A stretch of DNA of 64,000 bases, taken from Evtepia gabavorous (GTDB lineage Bacteria; Bacillota; Clostridia; Oscillospirales; Oscillospiraceae). Below are positions 58,477-64,000 of the stretch, piece after piece (positions within the stretch are counted from its first letter, which is position 1; each line of letters begins with the position of its first letter). The translations under genes were made by a program, and so were the position numbers. A model generated the notes under the pieces. The model did not search any database. It was not told where the DNA came from and was given only the letters and a program-made list of their open reading frames with translations. The stretch is from positions 1 to 64,000 of the forward strand of contig NZ_QQRQ01000006.1 of NCBI RefSeq assembly GCF_003425665.1. Reading direction: 5' to 3'.

Positions 58477-59610
58477 TTAGAGCAAATGGAGATGATTCAT
58501 GAGAAAGCAGGCAAGCAGGAGCAGTCCGCCTAAGCAGAGATTACATACCGTAAAGCAAAGAAGATATTTCTTCCGCTGGTCGGGGTATTCTTTGGCAACA
58601 ACCTTGTAGGAAATGAGGCTGGCCATTGAGGCGATGAGAGAACCAAGTCCCCCTAAGTTACATCCGATCATCAGTGCTTGCCATTGGGAAGTAAACCCGG
58701 ATAGTAATAGAGCGGTTGGTACATTGCTGATCACTTGACTGGTCAACATAGCCACCGGTGCCACGTGATTTGTAAGGAGGGAGGCAAGGAAAGTCTGGAA
58801 GTCACCAATGCATCCGAGGTTTCCAATGAAAATAAAAAGAGCAAAAAATGTTCCCAGAAGGGAATAGTCAAGGTCAGCCAGTACACTTTTGTCTGTGAAA
58901 AAAAGAAAAATAAAAATGCAAAGGGCGATGAGAATAGGAGGGATGGTTTGAAAAATCCCTAAAAGACATAGGGAGAAGCCGACGGAGGAACATAGAAAGC
59001 ACTTTGGGTCCGGTGGCTTTGCTGGGGAGAAAGACATCGGAACGGAGGTGGACCTCCGGAAAAGGATGAGAAGCGTCAAGCAGAGCGCGGATAGTAAGAC
59101 ATAGGGAAGCATGAGTTGGCAGAGTTGTCCAAAATGAAGGTTAAACTTGGTATACAGGTATAGATTCTGGGGGTTTCCCATCGGGGTTAGCATACTACCT
59201 AAATTTGCAGCGACGGTTTGCATGACGACCAGAGGGACTATGAGGGATTCTTGATTTGCCATTTGCAGCACGGTGAGACCGAAAGGAACAAAAATAAGTA
59301 AGGAAACATCGTTTGTAATTACCATGCTGGAGATAAAAGGTAAAAAAACGAGAGAGAATAGCATTTTCCGGGAGGTAGTGGCTCTCTTGATTAAGTGATT
59401 CCCAAGGTAGAGAAACAATCCGGCTTTTTGAAATCCTTTGGTAACTGCCATCAGGCTAAACAAAAGAAATAGTGTGTCCCAATCAACATAGGCAATGTAA
59501 GAAAGATTGGGAGGGACAATCATGGAGAAGATGAGAGCTAATGCAATTGCGATACACAGAATCGTTTCTTTCTGAACAAACCCAATACAGCGTTTTACAA
59601 ATTTTGACAT
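58477..59610 (-). CDS. ArsB/NhaD/CitM-superfamily ion transporter
   Basis: A 377-aa protein with about ten membrane helices, including DWDTLFLLFSLMAVTKGFQKAG and MVITNDVSLLIFVPFGL, plus NLGSMLTPMGNPQNLYLY and SNVPTALLLSG, the paired motifs of the IT superfamily (SLC13 permeases, ArsB, NhaD). The transported ion is unknown. The ATG at 59610 lacks an ideal ribosome site. Its base composition is markedly more AT-rich than that of the neighbours, suggesting horizontal acquisition next to the tRNA genes. Confidence 0.85.
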   Translation of the reverse strand: MSKFVKRCIGFVQKETILCIAIALALIFSMIVPPNLSYIAYVDWDTLFLLFSLMAVTKGFQKAGLFLYLGNHLIKRATTSRKMLFSLVFLPFISSMVITNDVSLLIFVPFGLTVLQMANQESLIVPLVVMQTVAANLGSMLTPMGNPQNLYLYTKFNLHFGQLCQLMLPYVLLSALCLTLLILFRRSTSVPMSFSPAKPPDPKCFLCSSVGFSLCLLGIFQTIPPILIALCIFIFLFFTDKSVLADLDYSLLGTFFALFIFIGNLGCIGDFQTFLASLLTNHVAPVAMLTSQVISNVPTALLLSGFTSQWQALMIGCNLGGLGSLIASMASLISYKVVAKEYPDQRKKYLLCFTVCNLCLGGLLLLACFLMNHLHLL

Positions 59611-59644
59611 AAGGACATGAACTCCAGGAAAAGGAAAGAAATGA

Positions 59645-59676
59645 AAAAGTGACCGATTATAAAATCGATCACTTTC
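59645..59676 (-). terminator. Terminator of the tRNA pair
   Basis: On the minus strand AAAGTGATCGATT pairs with AATCGGTCACTTT (one wobble) and is followed by TTTTTC, right after tRNA-Tyr. Confidence 0.88.
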
Positions 59677-59679
59677 TTG

Positions 59680-59764
59680 TGGTGGAGGAGGATGGATTCG
59701 AACCATCGAAGTCGTCGACAACAGATTTACAGTCTGCCCCCTTTGGCCACTCGGGAACTCCTCC
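59680..59764 (-). tRNA. tRNA-Tyr (GTA)
   Basis: 85 bases with an encoded CCA: acceptor GGAGGAG/CTCCTCC, long variable arm typical of tRNA-Tyr, anticodon GTA in CTGTAAATC, and T-loop GGTTCGAATCC. Transcribed after tRNA-Thr. Confidence 0.96.
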
Positions 59765-59773
59765 ATATGAAAT

Positions 59774-59849
59774 TGGAGCTGGTGGACGGACTCGAACCCC
59801 CGACCTGCTGATTACAAATCAGCTGCTCTACCAACTGAGCTACACCAGC
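59774..59849 (-). tRNA. tRNA-Thr (TGT)
   Basis: 76 bases with an encoded CCA: acceptor GCTGGTG/CACCAGC, D-arm TAGCTCAGTTGGTAGAGCA, anticodon TGT in the loop TTTGTAA, and T-loop GGTTCGAGTCC. Located 9 bases upstream of tRNA-Tyr in the same transcript. Confidence 0.96.
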
Positions 59850-59931
59850 ATAGGTACTCATCCGCAGCGAGGATTAGTCTAACAGATGGCAGCTGTTTTG
59901 TCAATAGTTTTTTGAAAAAAGAAGGGATTTT

Positions 59932-60141
59932 TTGTGGAGTGAAACCGGAGGCAGGTGGGGAAGGAGGACATGGAAGCTGAGGAGAAGGCAGAGTGGGTTT
60001 CCCTTTCGGGACAAGCAGCGGGATTTCCCCTGGGCAATCTGCCCCGTATGCGGACAGGAACAGTATCAGGAGGATCTGCCGCTGGAGGAAGGCCGGTGCC
60101 TGGCGTGCCGGCGGCGGGCGCGTAAGAGAGAGGAGGATGCT
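59932..60141 (+). other. Possible zinc-ribbon protein with uncertain frame
   Basis: In one frame the segment reads RDFPWAICPVCGQEQ and then RCLACRRRARKRE, a CxxC...CxxC zinc ribbon seen in small proteins beside sigma-like genes in this family. The best start signal (AAGGAGG plus ATG at 59970) is in another frame, so either a TTG at 59932 is used or a frameshift has broken the gene. The zinc-ribbon frame runs without a stop into the next gene. Confidence 0.45.
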
Positions 60142-60375
60142 ATGACATTGCGGGAGATGTCCGTGGAGTACCGGGCCCAGGCCCAGGCGCTCCGGGGACG
60201 GATGCAGGAGCTGGAGAAGGCGTGGAAACAGACGAAGGACCCGGCGGAGCGGGCCAATTTGGAGGGAAGAATCTGGACGCTGGAGGTCCTCTGGCGGGAG
60301 ACCCGGGATCAGGCGGTTTTGCTGGAGCGTTACTATGAAAGGGGGTACCACCGCAATGAAAAGTATACGTTATAG
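60142..60375 (+). CDS. Small helical protein of a sigma-factor locus
   Basis: A 77-aa charged, mostly helical protein that begins MTLREMSVEYRAQAQALRGR and ends YYERGYHRNEKYTL. GAGGAGG lies 5 bases before the ATG. Small proteins with this pattern precede sigma-region-4 genes in related genomes (recollection, not checked); function unknown. It overlaps the sigma-like gene by 20 bases, so the two are coupled. Confidence 0.6.
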   Translation: MTLREMSVEYRAQAQALRGRMQELEKAWKQTKDPAERANLEGRIWTLEVLWRETRDQAVLLERYYERGYHRNEKYTL

Positions 60376-60733
60376 GAGAGGACGGGAAAACGAACGGGAC
60401 CTGGCGGTGTACACCCGCCTGATGGCCGAGGACAACGGCAGCCAGCTCCAGCAGCTGCGCCGAAATCTGGCCCAGGCGCTTCGGGAGGAGGTGACGGAGC
60501 GCCAGAAGCAGGTCCTGTTTTTATACTATAACCAGGGGCTTACCATGCGGGAGATTGGAGCGGCGCTGGGGGTGGACCGGAGTACGGTGTCCCGCACCAT
60601 AAAGCGGGGAGAAGCCCGGCTCCACCGCTGCCTGCGCTATGGCGGGGCGGCGTTGCTCCGAGGGTCTCTGGGGGAGGAGGGAAGAAAAAATTTTCGGCAC
60701 GCCGTTGACAAACGGGTTTTCCGGGGAAGATAA
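60356..60733 (+). CDS. Sigma-70 region 4-type protein
   Basis: A 125-aa protein whose core (about 45-95) is a sigma region 4 helix-turn-helix: VTERQKQVLFLYYNQGLTMREIGAALGVDRSTVSRTI (in parts). There is no recognisable region 2, so it may be a truncated or accessory sigma factor. GAAAGGGGG lies about 10 bases before the ATG at 60356. It is coupled to the small helical protein upstream. Confidence 0.8.
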   Translation: MKSIRYRRGRENERDLAVYTRLMAEDNGSQLQQLRRNLAQALREEVTERQKQVLFLYYNQGLTMREIGAALGVDRSTVSRTIKRGEARLHRCLRYGGAALLRGSLGEEGRKNFRHAVDKRVFRGR

Positions 60734-60768
60734 TACAGACACGAAGTAAGCCAAAGGGGGAAGGCGGC

Positions 60769-61380
60769 ATGAAAGAAAATCCGATCCGGGACCTGTTGGC
60801 CCAGGGAAACTGGGGGGAGGACCAGGCCCTGCTCCAGGGGCTGAGGCAGTGGCAGTATGCACCTGTGCTCTGGCAGGCCTATGAGACCTTGCAGGAGGAG
60901 GCTTTGTTTCACAGCCAGGTGCATGGCCCCGGCCACATTCACCGGGTTCTTCTCCTGGCGGCGCTGCTCTGCTGGAAGGAGGGTGCGCCGGAGGAGATGG
61001 TCCGGCAGGTGTTCCGGGCGGCCAGCTATCACGATGTGGGAAGGACCTTTGACGGATATGATATCTACCATGGGGCTCGGTCCGCCCTCCGTCTGGCGGC
61101 GCTGACAGGCCAGACGGGGGAGGCCCTGGTGGAGCTGCAGGCGGCGGTGACCGCCCATTCCCGTCCGGACCGGGAGATGGCGTCCATTGTGGCCTCGTTC
61201 CAGCCGCGGGACCTGCCCCACGCCATGGCGCTGACCCGTCTTCTGAAGGATGCGGACAACCTGGACCGAGTGCGTCTGGGCGACTTGGACCCAAAGTTTC
61301 TCCGGCATGACAGCGCTAAGGACTTAGTGGGTTTTGCCCAGCGCTTGTTTCAGAGGGACCAGGCGGCACGAGAACCATAA
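60769..61380 (+). CDS. HD-domain phosphohydrolase-like protein
   Basis: A 203-aa protein of the HD superfamily. HGPGHIHRV (52-60), the paired His88-Asp89 in ASYHDVGR, TAHS and DADNLDRVRLG supply the expected metal ligands. Such enzymes hydrolyse nucleotides or other phosphates; the substrate is unknown. GGGGGAAGG precedes the ATG at 60769. Confidence 0.82.
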   Translation: MKENPIRDLLAQGNWGEDQALLQGLRQWQYAPVLWQAYETLQEEALFHSQVHGPGHIHRVLLLAALLCWKEGAPEEMVRQVFRAASYHDVGRTFDGYDIYHGARSALRLAALTGQTGEALVELQAAVTAHSRPDREMASIVASFQPRDLPHAMALTRLLKDADNLDRVRLGDLDPKFLRHDSAKDLVGFAQRLFQRDQAAREP

Positions 61381-61390
61381 GGATGCCCAG

Positions 61391-61427
61391 CGGGATGGCC
61401 GGCAGTAAGCCGGCTGTCCCGTTTTTT
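61391..61427 (+). terminator. Terminator after the HD-domain gene
   Basis: CGGGA-GCCGGC/GCCGGC-TCCCG stem with mismatched TG pairs and six Ts. Confidence 0.88.
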
Positions 61428-61495
61428 GTCGAATCTGCCTGAAAACGCCCCTGGAATGTTGTGCAGTCGGTGCAGCGGTTTGGAAGAAAGAAACC

Positions 61496-61524
61496 TTTAC
61501 ATTTGCCGGGTCGAATGATACAAT
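61496..61524 (+). promoter_or_regulatory. Pantothenate operon promoter
   Basis: TTTACA (61496-61501), 17-base spacer, TACAAT (61519-61524). Start expected near 61531. Confidence 0.7.
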
Positions 61525-61530
61525 AGCCGC

Positions 61531-61681
61531 GTTGGCCGGCCCCCAATCGCTTTTGAAGGGCCGGGCGGCAAACGGATGGTATTCCGAATAGGAAACTGTA
61601 CCGGCATATTCCCTGCGGGTCCGCTGCTCCGGCACGGGACCCATCGCGTCACCCTGACCTGTGGAAAGGCAAGGTGATCGG
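61531..61681 (+). promoter_or_regulatory. Structured leader of the pan operon
   Basis: About 150 bases with three hairpins: CCGGCCC/GGGCCGG (61536-61564), GGTATTCC with GGAA and TACC (61578-61602), and GGGTCC/GGACCC (61617-61642). A fourth, TCACC (61649-61653) with GGTGA (61673-61677), would hide the AAGGTGA ribosome site. The published 'pan' RNA motif occurs before panB/C/D genes in Firmicutes; whether this leader matches it I cannot tell. Confidence 0.5.
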
Positions 61682-62542
61682 ATGAAGATTGGATTCATTG
61701 GAGCGGGAAAAGTTGGCTTCTCCCTGGGGCAGTTTTTTGTCCAGGGTGGCCTCCCAGTGACCGGCTATTACAGCAGGCACCGAGGGTCGGCCCAGGAAGC
61801 GGCGGCATGGACTGGCACGAAGCAATACGAATCTTTGGAGTCGTTGGTTCGGGCGAGTGACGCGTTATTTTTGACCGTTCCGGATGGAGCGATTGCCTCA
61901 GTGTTTGCACAGCTGAGGGAATTTGACCTGGCAGGAAAACAGATTTGTCATTGCAGCGGCGCACTGACCGCCCGGGAAGCCTTTCCCGGGGTGGAGGAGA
62001 CAGGCGCCGGTCACTATTCGATCCACCCGTTGTTCCCCCTCTGCGACAAGACCGTCGCCTGGCGGGAATTACCGGGTGCTTTTTTCTGCCTGGAGGGCCA
62101 TGGCCCCCACCTGGACTGGTGGGCGGAGCGGCTGGCTTCTCTGGGGGCCAGGGTGCGGATTCTCCCCAGCCGGGGAAAAGAGGCCTACCATGCCGCCTGC
62201 ACCGTGGCCAGCAACCTGATGTGTGCGCTGGTTCAGGAGAGTGTGGCACTGTTGCGGGGCTGCGGGTTCTCCCAGCGGGAGGCCCTGGACGCATTGGCCC
62301 CCCTGATGAAAGCCAATCTGGCCCATCTTCTCCAGGTGGGTCCCCAGCAGGCTTTGACAGGGCCTGTGGAGCGAGGGGACACTGCCACGGTGGCCAAACA
62401 TTTGGCCTGCTTGACCGGGGAGGATGCCCGGCAGGTTTATCGGGGGGCCTCCCGCATGCTGGTGGAGTTGGCACGAAACAAGCACCCGGACATTGACGCG
62501 GAGTCTATGAACGAGATACTAAAGGAAGGATCGAACCGATGA
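61682..62542 (+). CDS. panG: Ketopantoate reductase, PanG type (DUF2520)
   Basis: A 286-aa Rossmann/DUF2520 protein: MKIGFIGAGKVGFSLGQFF, TVPDGAIA, HCSGALTA, GAGHYSIHPLFPL, and the C-terminal helical domain (CTVASNLMCALVQESVALL). The PanG family replaces PanE as ketopantoate reductase in Francisella, Enterococcus and Clostridioides; the adjacency to panB and panC supports this role. AAGGTGA precedes the ATG at 61682. It overlaps panB by ATGA. Confidence 0.82.
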   Translation: MKIGFIGAGKVGFSLGQFFVQGGLPVTGYYSRHRGSAQEAAAWTGTKQYESLESLVRASDALFLTVPDGAIASVFAQLREFDLAGKQICHCSGALTAREAFPGVEETGAGHYSIHPLFPLCDKTVAWRELPGAFFCLEGHGPHLDWWAERLASLGARVRILPSRGKEAYHAACTVASNLMCALVQESVALLRGCGFSQREALDALAPLMKANLAHLLQVGPQQALTGPVERGDTATVAKHLACLTGEDARQVYRGASRMLVELARNKHPDIDAESMNEILKEGSNR

Positions 62543-63420
62543 AACAGAACAATGTTGTCACCTTAGCAGCCATGAAAGCCCGGGGGGAAAAAATCTCCCA
62601 GCTCACCTGCTACGACTATTCCACCGCCCGGCTGATGGACCAGGCGGGCATCAACATGATCCTGGTGGGGGACAGCCTGGGGATGACCATGCAGGGCTAT
62701 TCCGACACCCTGCCGGTAACCCTGGAGGAGATGATCCTCTATGGCCGCAGCGTGGCCCGGGGATGCCGGAATGCCTTTGTGGTTTTGGACATGCCCTTTA
62801 TGAGTTACCAGGTCTCCCCGGAGCAGGCCCTGGCCAATGCCGGCCGAATGATGAAAGAGACCGGCGTGGACGGCGTGAAGCTGGAGGGCGGCGAAGGGAT
62901 CTGCCCCCAGATCCGGGCCATCACCGCCGCCGGCATTCCGGTCTGCGCCCATGTGGGGATGACCCCGCAGTCCTACCACGCTTTTGGGGGCTTTACGGTA
63001 CAGGGCAAGGGGGAAGCCGGCGCGGCCCGTCTGCTGAAGGATGCCTTGACGGTGCAGGAAGCTGGGGCCTTTGCCGTGGTTCTGGAGTGTGTTCCCCCTA
63101 AGCTGGCCGCGCTGATCTCCCGGAAGCTGGACATCATCACCATCGGCATTGGGGCCGGCGGGGGCTGTGATGGCCAAGTGCTGGTCTACCAGGATATGCT
63201 GGGGATCACCGAAGGACAGACGCCAAAGTTTGTCAAGGCGTTTGCCCAGGTGGGACAGCAGATGATGGAGGCCTTTCAGGCCTATGACAGCCAGGTGAAG
63301 AGCGGTGCTTTTCCCGCCCCGGCCCAGACCTATGCCAAAAGCGACTGCGGCGATGAAGTGCTGAACCGACTGGACGAGAGCCAGTCGGCCCCGCTGCTGT
63401 CCGTCTGTTCTACGCAGTGA
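62539..63420 (+). CDS. panB: 3-methyl-2-oxobutanoate hydroxymethyltransferase
   Basis: A 293-aa Pan[40 protein letters not shown] (split here), [10 protein letters not shown] and [18 protein letters not shown]. It makes ketopantoate from oxoisovalerate with methylene-THF. Coupled to panG by a 4-base overlap; panC follows after 11 bases. Confidence 0.96.
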   Translation: MKQNNVVTLAAMKARGEKISQLTCYDYSTARLMDQAGINMILVGDSLGMTMQGYSDTLPVTLEEMILYGRSVARGCRNAFVVLDMPFMSYQVSPEQALANAGRMMKETGVDGVKLEGGEGICPQIRAITAAGIPVCAHVGMTPQSYHAFGGFTVQGKGEAGAARLLKDALTVQEAGAFAVVLECVPPKLAALISRKLDIITIGIGAGGGCDGQVLVYQDMLGITEGQTPKFVKAFAQVGQQMMEAFQAYDSQVKSGAFPAPAQTYAKSDCGDEVLNRLDESQSAPLLSVCSTQ

Positions 63421-63431
63421 GGAGGAAGACC

Positions 63432-64000
63432 ATGCTGATTGCAACAACCTGTTCTGAGGTGCGGGCCCAGGTGGCGGCCTGGAAAAAGGAGGGACTGACC
63501 GTGGGGCTGGTCCCCACCATGGGATATCTCCATGAGGGCCATGCCAGCCTGGTGGAGGAAGCGGTCCGCCAGTGCGACCGGGTGGTGGTGTCCGACTTTG
63601 TCAACCCCACCCAGTTTGGCCCCAATGAGGACCTGGAGGCCTATCCCCGGGATTTCCGCCGGGACTGCGCTATTCTGGAGGCCCACGGCTGCCATTTGGT
63701 GTTTCATCCCACTGTGGAGGAGATGTACCCGCCCGACGCGGCGACCTATGTGGAAATGCTATCTGAGATGCCCAAACAGCTGTGCGGCAAGACCCGCCCC
63801 ATCCATTTCCGGGGCGTGTGCACCGTGGTGGCCAAGCTATTCAATATTGTCACCCCGGACAAGGCGTTCTTTGGCCAAAAGGACGCCCAGCAGCTGGCCA
63901 TTCTCCGCCGGATGGTCCGGGACCTGTCCTATGGAATCACGCTGGTGGGCTGCCCTATTGTCCGGGAGCCCGACGGACTGGCCAAGTCCTCCCGCAATAC
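63432..64000 (+). CDS. panC: Pantothenate synthetase (partial, cut by window end)
   Basis: The first 189 codons of PanC, open to the window end. [15 protein letters not shown] carries the HxGH motif (His34, His37), then [46 protein letters not shown] and [12 protein letters not shown], where the KMSKS-like loop is just reached. It ligates pantoate and beta-alanine. GGAGGAAG precedes the ATG at 63432. Confidence 0.95.
   Translation, partial: MLIATTCSEVRAQVAAWKKEGLTVGLVPTMGYLHEGHASLVEEAVRQCDRVVVSDFVNPTQFGPNEDLEAYPRDFRRDCAILEAHGCHLVFHPTVEEMYPPDAATYVEMLSEMPKQLCGKTRPIHFRGVCTVVAKLFNIVTPDKAFFGQKDAQQLAILRRMVRDLSYGITLVGCPIVREPDGLAKSSRN

Noticed and set aside
58270-58533. 87-codon frame upstream of the transporter and the palindrome CTTAAAAAC/GTTTTTAAG near 58328-58347
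   Set aside because: The frame has no start signal and overlaps the transporter end on the other strand; the palindrome is AT-rich and short, probably only an end-of-transcript feature.
1-64000. CRISPR arrays, insertion sequences, integrases, rRNA, origins
   Set aside because: Looked for repeat-spacer patterns, transposase or recombinase motifs and rRNA segments; none seen.

Overview
The window looks like chromosomal DNA of a GC-rich, strictly anaerobic, spore-forming Firmicute, most likely a butyrate-producing member of the Oscillospiraceae (Flavonifractor/Pseudoflavonifractor/Lawsonibacter-like). The grounds are sporulation genes (spmA, spmB, abrB, a Spo0A C-terminal-domain protein), an anaerobic NrdG activase, hbd and an acyl-CoA dehydrogenase, a T-box, CIRCE and AGGAGG-type ribosome binding sites, and dense operons. 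The family placement is inference; no 16S rRNA is present.

Layout. 0-2 kb: an XRE repressor divergent from a B12-binding radical SAM enzyme, with three phased operator-like repeats between them. 2-6 kb: acyl-CoA metabolism (crotonase-fold protein, acyl-CoA dehydrogenase, hbd). 6-14.5 kb: nrdG-nudix-trmN6-rsmI operon, abrB, spmAB, recG, a lipoprotein, a methylguanine methyltransferase and the Spo0A-like protein. 14.6-21.8 kb: a run of small secreted proteins, lipoproteins and membrane proteins with a PadR regulator, mostly of unknown function; two of them share a C-terminal domain. 21.8-35 kb: CIRCE-controlled htpG, CarD-like regulator, flavodoxin, mgtE behind a long structured leader, a flavin-binding protein with a Crp-type regulator, a patatin/MaoC pair, GtrA protein, an RCC1-repeat membrane-anchored protein, a MATE transporter and an apparent stand-alone structured RNA.

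35-57.6 kb is a biosynthetic block. It holds leuACDB (minus strand, T-box leader), a complete hisZGDCBHAFIE operon, and an aroF-tyrA-aroB-aroA-aroC-pheA-aroEK-aroQ operon that covers the shikimate pathway from DAHP to chorismate plus the tyrosine and phenylalanine branches. The aro operon is preceded by what I read as a classical ribosome-mediated attenuator: a strong promoter, a 26-codon leader peptide with a Phe/Tyr cluster, and mutually exclusive antiterminator and terminator helices. This is the most striking regulatory element in the window. A small AT-rich patch with a VOC-family gene sits between his and aro.

57.6-64 kb: a cytidylate-kinase-like protein, an AT-rich ion transporter, tRNA-Thr and tRNA-Tyr, a small sigma-factor locus, an HD-domain protein, and the pantothenate operon panG-panB-panC with a structured leader; panC is cut by the window end. 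There are no CRISPR arrays, insertion sequences, rRNA genes or prophage structural genes. All motif, promoter and RNA-structure calls come from reading the sequence by eye.
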